In this document: positions 12,156 to 25,029 of the stretch, piece after piece | Layout of the letters: each line of letters begins with the position of its first letter | Numbering within the stretch: position 1 is the first letter of the stretch | DNA from: Chrysopilus asiliformis | Lineage: Eukaryota; Arthropoda; Insecta; Diptera; Rhagionidae | DNA: 64,000 bases | Direction of reading: 5' to 3' | Assembly: GCA_964034945.1 (NCBI GenBank) | Contig: OZ035962.1 | Coordinates: 112,186,234 to 112,250,233 of the forward strand | Translations under genes and position numbers: made by a program | The notes under the pieces: model-generated | What the model was told of the DNA's origin: nothing | What the model saw: only the letters and a program-made list of their open reading frames with translations | Database searches by the model: none

Positions 12156-13887
12156 TAAGAATATAAAGAAACTCCCAATCTAAAAATACAAATTCCCGGT
12201 CTGTTAAATCGAGGATAACATTATAAAATATTTTTTCCCATGACATACCAGGTTTTTTATTACAAACCCTTGATTAATTTAGTAGGATAAAATCATCATG
12301 AATGTCATAAAACATTCGTGATTCGTATTTTTTAATGATTCTGCATAATAAAAAATTCACAGACTTTACTTAGAAATTCATTCTTTGTTAAGGAGGATTT
12401 CTTGATTACCAGAATTTATAATTTTCCTGTAAAATAAGGGATATGGGATACACATAAATTTTCTAAGGAAAACTTTTTACCTGCAATGGGAATATAGGAA
12501 CTTTTTACAATATTCCATCATGTTAAAAAATTAAACTTAACTTATTTCATTTACTTCTTGTTAAGTGTGCTTCCATCATATCCAAAATTCATTATTAATT
12601 AGATGTCTGTCAAATTTCCACTTGGAAGAAATTTCACGCATCAATATTGATACAATTTCGTATAATTTTCAGGTGAAAGAAGAAAAACTTTTTCTCATAT
12701 CTCATGGTAACGCCTTTGTAGAAATTTAAAATTTCCATGGAATCCATCCAAATATTTCAATCTAATTACATAATAAATTATTTATCGTCAATAATTTATT
12801 TATCCCTCTCCGGAATTTATTTTTAGATAGCTTCAAGCTAAATGGAATCCATCAGAAATTCCCCGAATCAGTCCAATTCGATGATTGGAATATAATTTTT
12901 TAAGGGAATTATAATTTATCATCGTATAATTCCGAATTCTATTCAATATTTTTACTGACATATCTACTATCTGTTCGGGATTATTTGTGGGAAAAAACGT
13001 TTTCCCCATTTTCCCGGATGTGATACAGCAGTTGGAAAAATAGCGAAATTATTTATTGATTTTTCACAAAAAAAAACACATTTCACGAACGAAAACTCAC
13101 ATGTCATACGATATTCCCATAAGTAGATTTTGTAATAAAATTCGAGTACATTGAAAAGGATATCATTATTATCATCATTATTTGGGCATATAAGTCTCGG
13201 ATGGATAACTCCATAAAATATGTCAGTGTACTGTTGTATGCCCCGATGACAAATGAAACTAATAATAAAAAGATAACCAAAGTAAAAATATATAAAGGGA
13301 TTTTCGTCTTCTTTCGTCATACGACGACTATCAGTTCGACAGTCATTTATACCAAAGTAGACAAGCCGATTAAATAAATAAATTTCATTTCTAAATGCTA
13401 ATCAATAATAATAATAATAATAAAACAACAAATTGTCGAAATATAATTTTATTTAGTCACAGAATAATTCCTACCGGATATTGTATTATGGAGTGTATTA
13501 AATCAACGTAAGTGACATTAATGTATTTAAATTGTTAAATAATAAAAATAATGATTGAATTGTTAAATAATAAAAAAGTTCTTCGTCCTGTAGTCAAGCC
13601 ACAATTTTCTTCACAGATTTACAAACATAAATCTAATCCAGGAAATCTCGCTACAATTACACCGCCAATTGTCATCAAAGCATTTTTATTAAGGTAATTG
13701 CATTGCTTTTATGGACCAAGTCAAACTCAATTGTCATCGTAAAAGTAATGTAATATATTTCTTATTACGTGCACATTTGGCAGAGGTTTACTTTAGATCT
13801 ACTACTTATTGTTAGGAGTGTGCCAAGTGTTTATTGTGTGTATTTCAGGATTTTTATACTCTCTATGAAAATCATATAGAAGTACTA

Positions 13888-14224
13888 CTGTGCCCAAAAA
13901 GTATCGAGATTGGTCCATGGAAATTCCCCAGAATTATGAAATCATGTAATAGGTTGGTGGCACTATTTTTGGCATCTACGCAAAATTTCATGACATTAGT
14001 TTGGTTATAGTTTTTGAGATACGCTTGTTGTTCTGAATCAAAAAAGTGCGTTCTGCAATTTTCATAGTGTCCAATTTTGTTAAGCAAAGAACTTGCATTA
14101 AATTTTGTTTCCGGAATGATATTTCAGCAACACAGACGTATAAAATATTAGAACAGGCCTTCGGCGACCAGTGTATGTCGAGATCAAGAGTTTTTGATTG
14201 GTAGAAACAGTTAAAAGAAGGTAG
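13888..14224 (+). pseudogene. mariner transposase N-terminal fragment (truncated, with stops)
   Basis: From 14070 the + frame reads SNFVKQRTCIKFCFRNDISA, then TQTYKILEQAFGDQCMSRSR, then VFDW, a stop, KQLKEGR and another stop. This matches the N-terminal helix-turn-helix region of mariner-family transposases. A possible 5' end CTGTGCCCAAAAAGTATCGA follows TA at 13886-13887. The element is cut off at about 14224, where an unrelated GTCC-type repeat begins. The in-frame stops and missing catalytic D,D,D domain show it is dead. Confidence 0.75.
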
Positions 14225-14390
14225 ATGAACTGCACCAGGGTGTTTGGGTGTGCGTCCGTTTGTTTGTCTATACTTTCGATAGGATTGAGCTAGAAGGTTG
14301 AAATTTTGTACAGGTGGGTTTTTTGACATTTTACCGAAACGGTGTATCTTATCAAAACTTTTTCAAAGACAATAGTATTTAGAGTGTAAT
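14224..14390 (+). repeat. GTCC-family repeat F, short copy abutting the mariner fragment
   Basis: Contains GAACTGCACCAGGGTGTTTG, GTGCGTCCGTTTGTTTGTC, GATTGAGCTAGAAGGTTGAA and the ACCGAAACGGTG block. It begins exactly where the mariner frame ends. Confidence 0.45.
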
Positions 14391-14621
14391 TCTACACACC
14401 TCCTTATTATCAATCCAATTCTTACAAATGGAATTGTTTTTTGCGTTTTACTCAAACACTCGAAGTAAATTAACTCTTCTTAAAGAGTGGATCGAATTAA
14501 TTAAAACAACCAGTGTATATCCGCAGTATAGAGACACTTCTAACTAAATTATACTTGCGGGGAGTGGTTGTGGTAGAGAAGGGAGACACATAATGCTTTT
14601 CGGAGAAAAATATGCTCGTAA

Positions 14622-15145
14622 GTGCGAACGCACACGGTTCATCTCGTCGCGGCAACTTTTGGTCCTCAAAATGTCTTTCCGACGTACACGCTTTTTCACT
14701 TTTTAGTAGGAAAAACTTGTTAACAACAAGCGATCGCTCATGTGTGTGTGATTCTCATATATGTGTTGTATTTCCAGCTTATTCCCTTTCTAGCTAGCAC
14801 CGAGGCAACATCAATGGCCAAAATATTTGTTATGGCATTTACCCTTTCCTACCTACCTGAAAAATAAAATTACCTGGAACTGGTATTTCACTATTTGCAT
14901 TCAATTTTTGTTTATTTGGGATATGTTTACGAGTCGGTGGCTAAGCACCAACTGCCTCAATGAAATTACGCACACATGCATGCTGACGTGCTACACGAGC
15001 GACTTCGTTCGTGTGCGTAAAAGAAGACGAGAATAACACTTTTCGAGTGGCGACTTTTTCCCTCTTGCCGCACTCGTTTCTTTCCTACAATTTGGTGAAG
15101 TTGCGGCATGCTGATGACCGAAAGTTGCTCCGTGTACGCCCTCGC
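14622..15145 (-). mobile_element. Longer, diverged relative of the TWA-flanked MITE family
   Basis: Flanked by a perfect TAA duplication (14619-14621 and 15146-15148). Outer ends are GTGCGAACGCACACGG and, on the opposite strand, GCGAGGGCGTACACGG. Read on the - strand it keeps the ACACGG..GCAACTTTCGG, AAACGA.TGCGG and GCCACTCGA blocks of the 360-bp family, in the same order. It is about 160 bp longer and has higher GC than its surroundings. Confidence 0.6.
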
Positions 15146-16179
15146 TAAGGGGATAGGCGAGACGAGGGACTATAGAATCACTACGGTAGTATGATTTGCT
15201 TAAAAACCAAATTATTTTTTTTTTTTAACAAATTTCGTGAAAAGTTATTAAATTATAATCTGATCTTTTAGCTAATTTCGCGTAAAATTTTTGTTTGTTG
15301 ACAATAGAATATCTTTGCAAATGATAAATAAATTAAAGCATGCTGAAAAATTCAAAATCCTTAATTAAATTTTCCGAAAAACTTATCAAAATTTTCCTAA
15401 TTGACATTCCAGCACCGCTTCAAAATAAAGTCCCGGTATTTTTCGGATTTCTAGGAAACATGAAGTCATAAGCAAATAGGGCTTTCCTTTTTTCACAATT
15501 CTTTTCTATTATTTGCCTATTAAATCCAGTATCTACTTGGCTTCTGAGGAGGATGATAAAAATATTTTGCAACTTTCGCTCTCATTAGTACGCCAATTAT
15601 TGCAGGCACAACTGCTCTTATAAAAACCGTCAAAAAAATGTTTTTCCCATAAATTTAAAAACATTTTCCTTGCCATGAAATGTTTCCCGTGTTTTTTTTT
15701 TTCCTTTTAAATTTTCATTTTCATAAATGAATTACAAAAGCGGTATAAATTTCCTGGAATTCACCTCATTTACTCAATAGAATTCGTTACCAAGTAAATA
15801 TCTGTGGAATCTTTTGAGACTTTGTTAAACTTTGCTTGAAGTAACAGAAAATATTTTTCATGCACAACATCTTCAATGCTAGCACACGCCAACGGTCTGT
15901 CAAATTTATATTAGCTTTGCATGATGAGACTACAATGTGGAAGTTACATGAAAGAAAAAGGAGTTATGTTTAAATTTATAAACAATAATCTTTTGTTTTT
16001 CCATATTTTTCGCATAATGCATTTAACTTAAAAAATTAATAACATATCTAATCCTAGTGAAAACCATAAATTTTTTGCTGTTAATTCTTTGGATGCAAAA
16101 GCCTTAATGCGAAAACCAATTGGCTGCCCCCTTTCCTTTCCTACCCTCCTAAAACTTGTATCTTGTCTTGTTTCTTATA

Positions 16180-16326
16180 CCGTGCTTCACTTGGGATTTA
16201 TCATCGCAGAGATTTTTATGATTGACCAATCAGAGCCCGAGTTGACAGCGATATCGGCATCAACTCGAGCTTTGATTGGTCAATCAAAAATCTCTGCGAT
16301 GAAAAATCCCAAGTGAAGACACGGTG
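16180..16326. mobile_element. Foldback/hairpin element, 147 bp
   Basis: Long inverted arms: CTTCACTTGGGATTTATCAT through GATTGACCAATCA and CGAGTTGA on the left, with their complements on the right, around a loop of about 14 bases. Flanked by TTATA at 16175-16179 and 16327-16331, a possible 5-bp duplication. The arm motif ACCAATCAGAGC resembles that of the 46467-46654 foldback. Confidence 0.7.
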
Positions 16327-17205
16327 TTATAGAAAATTTCTTATTTTTGGGCATGAATTCCCCTTTTTGTTTTAAGGAGTCGGATATTTGCGGGTTTGTG
16401 GAAAACCTTGAAGCAACCGCCCCATCACCTGTTCCGTGCTATCCGAATTGGTGGGTCTGACACTTACGTGGTCCTTTATACCTATATTTTACACAATATT
16501 AAACTAGTCCTAGCATTAAAATCATATATTTGGAAATGTTTCACATAAGTTGCCAACAAAATTAAGTCGATTGCCTAACTGACTGAATGGTAACATGATA
16601 TAAGACTTCTGTTTAAGTAAAGTTGGTATAATAACTTATGCTTCAGAACCGGCTCACCGCAACTAACTACCCATCTAACTCTATGCACTTGGAAAGCAAC
16701 CGCAAAGTTTCTCACCGGTATGAATCGCTAAGCAACTGTACACAAGGCCGGTGCAATGCGGCGCCGACTTTGAAACCTCAACCCGAAACTAAAATCTAAA
16801 GTCTTCCGTGAAGCCGGGATTCCGTGCAAGAAACGCGAAGCACCAAAAGATCGTGCCAAGCTGGCTTCGAAATCTTTTGTACATCGATACGTTTTGTTGT
16901 AGACATTTTCGCTGTTAGAATGACACGGAACTGGTGATCTTTGTCATATGATCGTCGTGTAACGTATCGCATTTCACTCATGTAAATGACGCACGCTTAA
17001 CCAGCCTTTATACATATATTCAAGAATGCTCATCATCAGCGGTATCATTTCTGGATAACAAAAAAAACCTTACAAGTATCGAAACGATCTTCAACTTGAG
17101 TATTATTCAAGGTGGTGCTAAGACGGATATCACTAGTGATATGATTGGTGTCTAACACGATTACCAGCAATCAACCATTAATTCAAGATGTTCACAGGCG
17201 GTTCC

Positions 17206-17414
17206 GATCCAATGATCTGCTTCAATTAAATGATAATGATCGGATACATTTGGAACGATCGATCTACGATCAAATCTATGATCATGCATGATCAGTAATA
17301 ATAACCTGTCGATCCGTTCGATATTCAAATGCGATACATGTGTGAAGTCATCCTCTTGCTAACGAGATCACTCGAATCAGTTCCCAGAAATGCATTCAAT
17401 TGCGATCTTTGATC
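17206..17414. other. Cluster of twelve GATC motifs
   Basis: Twelve GATC tetramers fall in about 210 bases, including GATCGATC and ATGATCATGCATGATCA, mixed with GATA/CGAT variants. No inverted ends or coding sense were found. It may be a decayed repeat or a protein-binding cluster; its nature is unknown. Confidence 0.45.
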
Positions 17415-18440
17415 TTTAATCAAGTTAGATTTACGACTTCCATATGTAACCGGGTGTCAGCAATTATTATTGTCCTTAGACTTGCATGTATATTCCCTAT
17501 AGCTGCGGAAAATGATCGATTTTGATTGGATGTCAAGAACTTTTCAATCACTTGTCTTATTAAATATTCTGAGAAATTATTGGCTCAGAGTTGTGAAGGT
17601 ATGCTAACGTGCCATTCAAAAAAATATGAATTTCTCAAGAAAAAAAAATTATCAATCTAAAAAACTTTCACTGAGAAAAAGCCCTTTTGTATAAGAACGA
17701 ACACTTGATGAGCCCTTTGTATGCTAAGTACTTTTACTTGATGTCAAAATTTACTCGTAATTCTGTTTTAATTTCAAGTCATGGTTCATTTATGACATAT
17801 TTAGGCTTTTTGAATGCAATACGATTTCATATATAAATTTTTAATCGTGTTTTGAATGAAAATATTTTCATTTCATTTTTTTCTGTAAATAATGTCCATA
17901 TGTTTCAAATTTTATAAAGTAGATACTGTTGTTGCGTCATTAGAAATACACTAGAAAAATTTTCTGAATTGCCTTTTCAGTTGTGGCAATAGAAATAATT
18001 TTCTACGCTTCAAATTCTAATTTTTTTTTAGAGATTTAAAATGTTCGTACATCTAATTGCTTTGAATGCATTTCTGAAACCAGCTTAATAAGGTGAGTGA
18101 GATCATACCTTTCTCACATAATCAAACTTCGTTTGCTGAATATTAGTCGGTATAATGTTGAAAGTTTTTGTACAAAAACATTTGAAAACTAAAGAACTAA
18201 TTCAAGTAGAAATTTGAAATTTGGTATAGAAGTGGATTTTATCAAAAGAAAAAAAAATGGGAACCACCCTTCCCCCCGCTCTCAAAACAAATGTAAAAGA
18301 TTTTTGCAAATTTCTCAAAAACGGCTAATTTTTCCGAAAAAATTGTTTGGACAAAAAGGGTTTAGAACATGATTTTACGAAATTCCGAATACATAAAAAA
18401 TTCGGTGAAAGGTGTGAAATATTTTATTGAAAGCCCCTAA

Positions 18441-18802
18441 GCGCGGTATTACACACGGCAACTTTCGGGCTTACTTAAGCCGATTTTCGGGAGAAACGAC
18501 TGCGGAGGGAAAAGTTGCCACTCGAGATCATGGCTTATCGACAATCTGCATACATGCAAAGCGTGTGAACCGGTTTGGGAAAAGTAGTAGGTAGAAATCA
18601 TTTCCGTTCTGACCGTCAGCAGGTAAAGATCTTGGGAAGTATATGAGCAACAGCAATTTCAATGGTTTGAGTCCACACACACACATGTAAACTTGTGTAG
18701 CATATGCAAACAGGATTGGCTTATTTAAGCCACAAATGTACGCACATTGGCTTATTAAGCCTAAAAGTTGCCGGCTTACTTAAGCCAAGTGTTATACCGG
18801 AC
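18441..18802 (+). mobile_element. TWA-flanked MITE (PIF/Harbinger-like), copy 2
   Basis: Same family as 4528-4887. Starts GCGCGGTATTACACACGGC and ends GTTATACCGGAC. The flanks TAA (5') and TAG (3') suggest a decayed 3-bp duplication. No coding capacity. Confidence 0.75.
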
Positions 18803-20187
18803 TAGCAAGAGTTGTTAGGTTTTTTTAATTTCCCAGTGAGGGCTTGCAGATTTTTTTTGCCATGTCAGGAGCTGTGCAAAAATACATCACTCTGATTTTC
18901 GCCTTTTCAAACTTCCTCTTCTCCACCACCCCTTCGTCAAGTTTCTTTTTAATTTTTTTCTATGAGATTTTATATTGTCGTCACACTAACAAAAATCCTC
19001 GCCCCCAATACTGACAAAAACACTGTGAGCTGACAAAAACACCTCCCCTCTCCTTCTCCTCTCCTTCCCCTATCCTTCCCCTCTCCATCCGTTCTCCTTA
19101 GACTTGAATTCACAACGCTATTAAATAAGCAATGACAGATTACAATTTCACCAAAATAGGCCCATTTTCGAATTTCGATACGCAACATCGACTAAGTATT
19201 GCTTTTGTTCCGATATAAGAATTATCATGTACGTACAGCAAAACAATTCTAAAAAAACATTAATTGTTGTTAAAAGACAAACATCGATATTAGTAGAAAA
19301 TCGATATTCAGAGAGTCTTGTTATTAATTTTGTTATTTATTAATAGCCCCAAATTTCAAAAACAATTTTATCTAAAGGCATTTTCTTTAACAGATGTTGA
19401 TGGCAGGTGGTAATTTGATATAAATACAAAAATATATACTATCTAAATTAGTAAAATGCCAATGTCCGTAAAATGTCAATGTTTTATACACGAGCTTGGT
19501 ATTAAATTTGATTGATCACTTTATTCACGTGTAATCTATTTGTAGAATAACCGAAATTAATGTTAGAGCAATTTGCGTTCATCATTGAACAATTGTGGGC
19601 ATAAAACTCTCGGAATTGAAAATATTTGAGATTATTTTCACAACCTTGAATGGAATTTCCGAAAAGACAAACACTATTTTCATAAAAAATTGTGCGAATT
19701 ATAGCGGTTAAGGTCAACAGTCATAGAAATTGTACAAAGAAAAAATTTGTTTGGTTCTCATCTCATGAGGTATTATCACGGTTCAGTGATAATAAAATTT
19801 TAGAATTCGACATTTTTATTGTACATTTTTATGCTGAACTGTTGTTTCAGGTGGCGACTATTTGAGGTAAATCATGCTAGAGAAATTCATGAAGCCATTA
19901 TATATTTTTTTCCATGGAAATATACTTTAAATAAGCTCCTATAGTTATAAAGGTAAATAAATTTCATTTGTTAGAGTAATTTTCGCACCAAAAACTCATT
20001 TTCAAATCACGAAAATTACTTCGACGTACTCAATTTGATGACAAGCTGAATGACACCACTGAAATGGAAAGGTTTTTGAATTTAAGTTTTAATTATTTTC
20101 AAAGGAGGGTTTTTGACTCTACCCACGCCTGCAATGACTCATTAAGCAAAACCTTGAAATATTAAATACTAATTTTTTTTTGTTTTT

Positions 20188-20750
20188 TACTTTCTTTTGC
20201 TATAGAGGGAAGTATTGTATTCATGACGGATACTGACTCGCGAACACGGGCAAATAGAAATTATTTGATCAGTGCGAAATTCGTTTCAGGCAAAATTATG
20301 AGGATGTCCGTGCATCTGTCTGTCGCTTGGTCGGTCTGTATGTCGGTCTGTCTGTTTAACGTATCCTAAATAACTCGAAAAGGCGTTGAACTAGCGACTT
20401 GAAAGTTTTTGTGAATGAATTGTATGAAAATCGCAGTTTTCTACCAACTTTTGGAAAAATAACGCTAGTTACAACAATTTTTCATACAACCTCTGATACA
20501 TTTCTTCAAAAAAGTAAAGTTTCTTTGAAAATTTCTCGAAAACCATGCGCTTTTGGGAATAAATGAATATCACAAACTTTAAAGGAAATAAAATTTTCTA
20601 CATTTTTTGCTTTCATAGTTTTTACGTATCTCTAACGATTCACAACATATTTTAAAAAAATTAAGATTTTTGAGGTAAAACCTGTTTAGAATATGATTTT
20701 ACACAACTTTTCTGGGCACCTGGCAATTGTAGCTTTTCTTATGTTTTATT
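20188..20750 (+). repeat. GTCT-family repeat E, uninterrupted copy (Helentron/INE-1-like)
   Basis: Starts TACTTTCTTTTGCTATAGAG with the mirrored GGAAAGTA/TACTTTC head. It is followed by a short TGTCTG-rich tract, AACTCGAAAAGGCGTTGAAC, GACTTGAAA, and ends GGCAATTGTAGCTTTTCTTA. Relatives are at 37413-38170 and 58361-59000. The layout (inverted head, GTCY microsatellite, AT-rich tail) resembles dipteran INE-1/Helentron-related elements; that classification is inference. Confidence 0.6.
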
Positions 20751-22123
20751 TTTTTCTTTTTTCCGCTCAATCGGTTGAGTGTTGTCAGAGTTCAAAAAGT
20801 TGATATTTATAAAAACAGCTTTTGAAAGTGAATATTCTTGTTTATTGGCTCAGTTTTTCTATCGTACATTGCCTTTGATTCTCAAAATTTCTCCGAAAAC
20901 TAACAAATTTTTGACAAAGTATTTTTTCCATAAGTTAAACAATTTTTCAAATACTATTAGATAATCAAATATTATTTCTAATATCTTAAAGACATAAGCA
21001 TTTTTCTTGAAAAGATTTCTGATAAGCTTAAAATACCGTTTGAATTTCCTAGAATAACCAACATGTCATCTTCAATAGTTGTCTAACTTCTGTTCTTCGC
21101 TATGTTCTTTCCTCTGGATGGACATTTTTTCGAGTGGCATGCAAAGCATGATCGACTACAAAATTCTATTGAATTTGTTGGCATCTCAAATGACACTTCA
21201 ACAATGTAATAGAATACCAAATCACTACAAACCATACAAAAATATCTATATGACTGCATTTGCTATGCAGTGTGGAACGAAATAAAGTCGTCTCTGATCG
21301 ATAATCTGCACCTGAATTGTATAGTCACGGATATCGGCTTCCTTTTATTACTCTCCTACCATCAATCACTGCTAAATAGACGATATGGCAGACTAAATTA
21401 TATTGAATAAAGAGGTTAAATGACGTCTTTTCGGATCGACATCTTGCCATCCAGGTCACACGAAGTGAAAATTTAGTGCAGTCTACGTTGTGAAACAAAT
21501 GCATCAAAAGCAATCTTTAATCTATACCTGAATACGATTGAATATGAGATATCTCAAAATATCAGATATTCATTTGTTGATAAGGGTGAATTCAAAAAGA
21601 GCCAATTTTAAAGATGACGCATTCAAAAATGGAAAACGCTGTTATTGATTTTGGTTTATGATCAGAATGAAATTCGAAAATTCCACAGCCGTGATTTGTG
21701 CGAGGGATTTTGAGTCAATAAAGATTCCAAATATTAAAAAAAAATGAGAGCATTGAATTAATTTTCGTTTTGTGCAATCCAGATTACAGAAAAACCTTTT
21801 AAAATCGACCATTTGACGAAAAATTTCGTTTCTATTTTGTCTACTATAAAATTTAATTCAATTTATTAACCACTAAATTCATACATTTGACATCTAAATT
21901 ACATGAAAATTGTTCTTAAGACTATGTTTTTTCAAAGTAATAAAAGTGAACATAATTCTGATTACAACGATTTTGTGCCTCAAAGTTAACCTGGAAAAAA
22001 CTCTCATTATCATATTTTTTTTCGTCTTAAAAAAATCTTAGATTTAAATGTTTAGTCTTACTCTTCGTCCTTTTCCTACAGCATTTTAGCCCACGTATGG
22101 CTTTTGTAACATTTATAGTTACA

Positions 22124-22517
22124 CTAGCTTGCATAACCGTCGTTGCCGTGTTAAGCTTTCTCTCTAAGTTTTAGAATACGAAGAAAAGCGGAAAGAACTT
22201 AAAAATTTTTTAATGGGTTTGGACCTCCGACGAATATCTATGCCAAATTTCAGGCCAATCGGTTCAGTAGTTTCCCCGCGAAAGAGTAACATAGCGCAAA
22301 AACTAAGTTTCGAAATCACTTTACCCCCTCCCCTTACTCCCCCCACCACTCGCGCTACTTTTCCGTATGCCTATGTTGGAATGTTGGAACCACAACTACC
22401 ACAGACACTCATGCCAGATTTCAAGACAATCGGTTCAGCCGTTTTTGCGTGAAAGAGGAACAGACAGACAGACAGACAGACACCAACTCATTTTTATATA
22501 TTAGTATATTAGTATGA
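22124..22517 (-). mobile_element. Non-autonomous Helitron, copy 3
   Basis: On the - strand: A^TCATACTAATATACTAATAT (the ATATACTA part is duplicated), GTCT repeats, the conserved body and GCAAGCTAG^T. The subterminal stem is degraded. Inserted between A and T like the other copies. Confidence 0.87.
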
Positions 22518-22637
22518 TGATTAAAACATTTATCAAAACTGGTATTTTTATTGCTAGGTCAGAAAGTTTTCCATCTCCCAATGAACTAAATTTTCCAAAG
22601 AAAATTTTGAAGACATTCTTAACTCGAGATGCAAACA

Positions 22638-23225
22638 AAAAGGTTTTGGTTTCGGTTCCTAAATATTTAAATTTTGTTCTACGTTTTGGTTCCTAAAATT
22701 ACAAAAATTTTATTCTGGTTTTGGTTTCTTAAATTTCAAAAATTTGGGTTGGTTCTGGTTTTGGTTTCTAAAATTACAAAAATTTTGGTTTACTGAAATT
22801 TTAATGGTTTTTTGAATCCTACACAAAACTAGTAGAAGGTTTTTGATACAATATTGGCATAAAAAATTGCCAAACTCTAAATTTAGTCGAGAATGAAAAA
22901 TAATAAGCATTATTCGACCCTAAAAGTTCAATTTTGAACCGGACCGAAACGAACTACTAAATAGTTCTGGTTTTCTGGTTTGGTTACAGCATTTGTTTTA
23001 AAAAAATGGTTTGATTTTGGTTCGGCCGGCCATAAATTTTGCAACAAATTAGGTTTTAGTGCGGACATCTATGTTAAAAATAGTTTGGTTTTGATTAAGT
23101 TCGGCGATCTTTTTTTCAGAACGGTTCGCACCATTGAAAGTTTAGTAAACCAAATTATAGTTTACTAAAATTTCAATTGTTCAGAGGGTTTTGGTTCGGT
23201 GTAAAAAACCGGTTTGCATATCTGT
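22638..23225 (+). repeat. Degenerate GGTTTTGG-type tandem repeat
   Basis: Irregular units of roughly 34-41 bp built on GGTTTTGGTTTCTAAAATTA and CAAAAATTT. Later spacing is looser, with GGTTCGGCCGG and GTTCTGGTTTTCTGG. A reverse-orientation counterpart is at 50670-50895. No coding capacity was recognised. Confidence 0.55.
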
Positions 23226-24667
23226 TCGTAACCAACTAACTTCCAATTTATATGATTTCCACTGTAAATTCTTTTAGTTTCTTTTCCATACCAACATAAC
23301 TTGTTCGATTTATTTTGTAATATGATATCCTCACAATGCAAAGATTAAATATCAATAAGAAGATATGAAAAATCCTCGTAAAATGCACGTCAACAACTGG
23401 AACCATTGACTGACTGAGGAATGTCTCATCTTTTATGATGATCTCGTAATCCTCAATAGGGGTCAATTTGAATACTTGTCACCAGAACAAAAAAACGAGC
23501 TGTCAAGTATTATTATTCTGGCACTCGCTGTTTAGTAAAAGGGCTCTCCAACAGAACTTTTAAAACAAAATCCATGTACAATTCTCTACCGAAGGGAAAG
23601 GAATCCGATTTGGTATAATTTTTTTTTAGTCTTTCTGATGTACTTAAATCCCAACTGGATTATCGGAGTGCTTAAAAACGTGCAGATGTGCGCACTATTA
23701 CGGCAAAAAAAACGTAGGTACAATAAGGGTCATCTTGATGGAAGCTACGTCGGAGTCGATATTGTCAATAAGTGGGACATGACGAGTTTATCGTATAGAC
23801 CCTGTATTCTTTAGATTGAGTACAATACCGGCCAAGTGGGCTAAAGGGTACTCTTTTCACTGTTGCCCTTTCACGATACTTAAGTCTATTATTGGCTTAA
23901 GTAAAATGTTAGCACGACAATCCAATGAGAGAAAAATAACCCTTTTTTTTGCAACATCCTTTCTTATGTTAGATCCAATTGTCTGAAGCAATTGTTGGTC
24001 TTTCTTTTCGATTTCAGCTTTTATTAAAATGTTAAAGGGCTTGTCGTAGTAACAAACATACGAATTCTAAGCAGCTGAATTTTTCTACTTTCGCAGTGTT
24101 AGATATTTGTTCTTCTTTTTTCCGAAACTCTTAAAAACTCATAGTACTTTTATTCTGTCTCGTTAGCCAATTAATAAGAGTTTGTGAGGTCGGTGTTTCA
24201 GTGCTAACGATGGCTCATTTCACTCAATTAGTTCATGTTCAGATGAGTTTTAATTTCAAAAGACACCAAGGGATTAATTGGTTGCCTCTGTTGATCCGCT
24301 GCGCTTCTTCTACACAGTCTCTAGTAAGTATAAATTTCTACATCACATACGATTCTGTGCCATATATAGTGTTTAATTGGATACATTCAGCTTAAACGTG
24401 TAGGTCATATACAATAAGATAAAATAAAAAAAAAGGAATGTATGTCGATGACACTAAAAAAAAGTTGTACACTTAATGTGCCCTGGATATAATTGACTTA
24501 ATTGACTTTTTAGACTAAACATGGTTTTTAAAAAAAAAAATCAATAAAAAATGGGCGTGTGGGAGTTAGCAATATTAATTATTTGGGTTTAGTATGACAT
24601 TAATAATGACTCCTTAAGTGACGCTGCTATAAATTTTTGCAAATGTCAAAAATGCTCAATTAACTTA

Positions 24668-25029
24668 GCGCGGTATTACACACGGCAACTTTCGGGCTTA
24701 CTTAAGCCGATTTTTGGGAGAAACGACTGGGGAGGGAAAAGTTGCCACTCGAAATCATGGCTTATCGACAATCTGCATACATGCAAAGCGTGTGAAGCGG
24801 TTTCGGAACAGTAGTAGGCAGAAATCATTTTCGTTCTGATCGTCAGCAGGTAAAGATCTTGGGAAGTATATGAGCAGCAGCAATTTCAATAGTTTCAGTC
24901 CACACACACACATGTAAACTTGTGTAGCATATGGAAACAGGATTGGCTTATTTAAGCCACAAATGTAAGCACATCGGCTTATTAAGCCCAAAAGTTGCCG
25001 GCTTAAATAAGCCAAGTGTAATACCGGAC
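24668..25029 (+). mobile_element. TWA-flanked MITE (PIF/Harbinger-like), copy 3
   Basis: Same family as 4528-4887, with a perfect TTA duplication (24665-24667 and 25030-25032). Ends are GCGCGGTATTACAC and, on the opposite strand, GTCCGGTATTACAC (12 of 14 matching). This copy fixes the element boundaries. Confidence 0.8.

Noticed and set aside
11722..12246. 94-aa (+) and 147-aa (-) ORFs
   Set aside because: They span the GTCT microsatellite and body of a non-autonomous Helitron; no protein family is recognisable and related ORFs in other copies are broken.
4613..25015. Similar 86-aa ORFs (MAYLSRQLLGLIS...) at 4613-4873 and 24755-25015 on the - strand
   Set aside because: Both lie entirely inside copies of the TAAGCC-rich MITE and reflect DNA-level repeat conservation, with no sign of protein selection.
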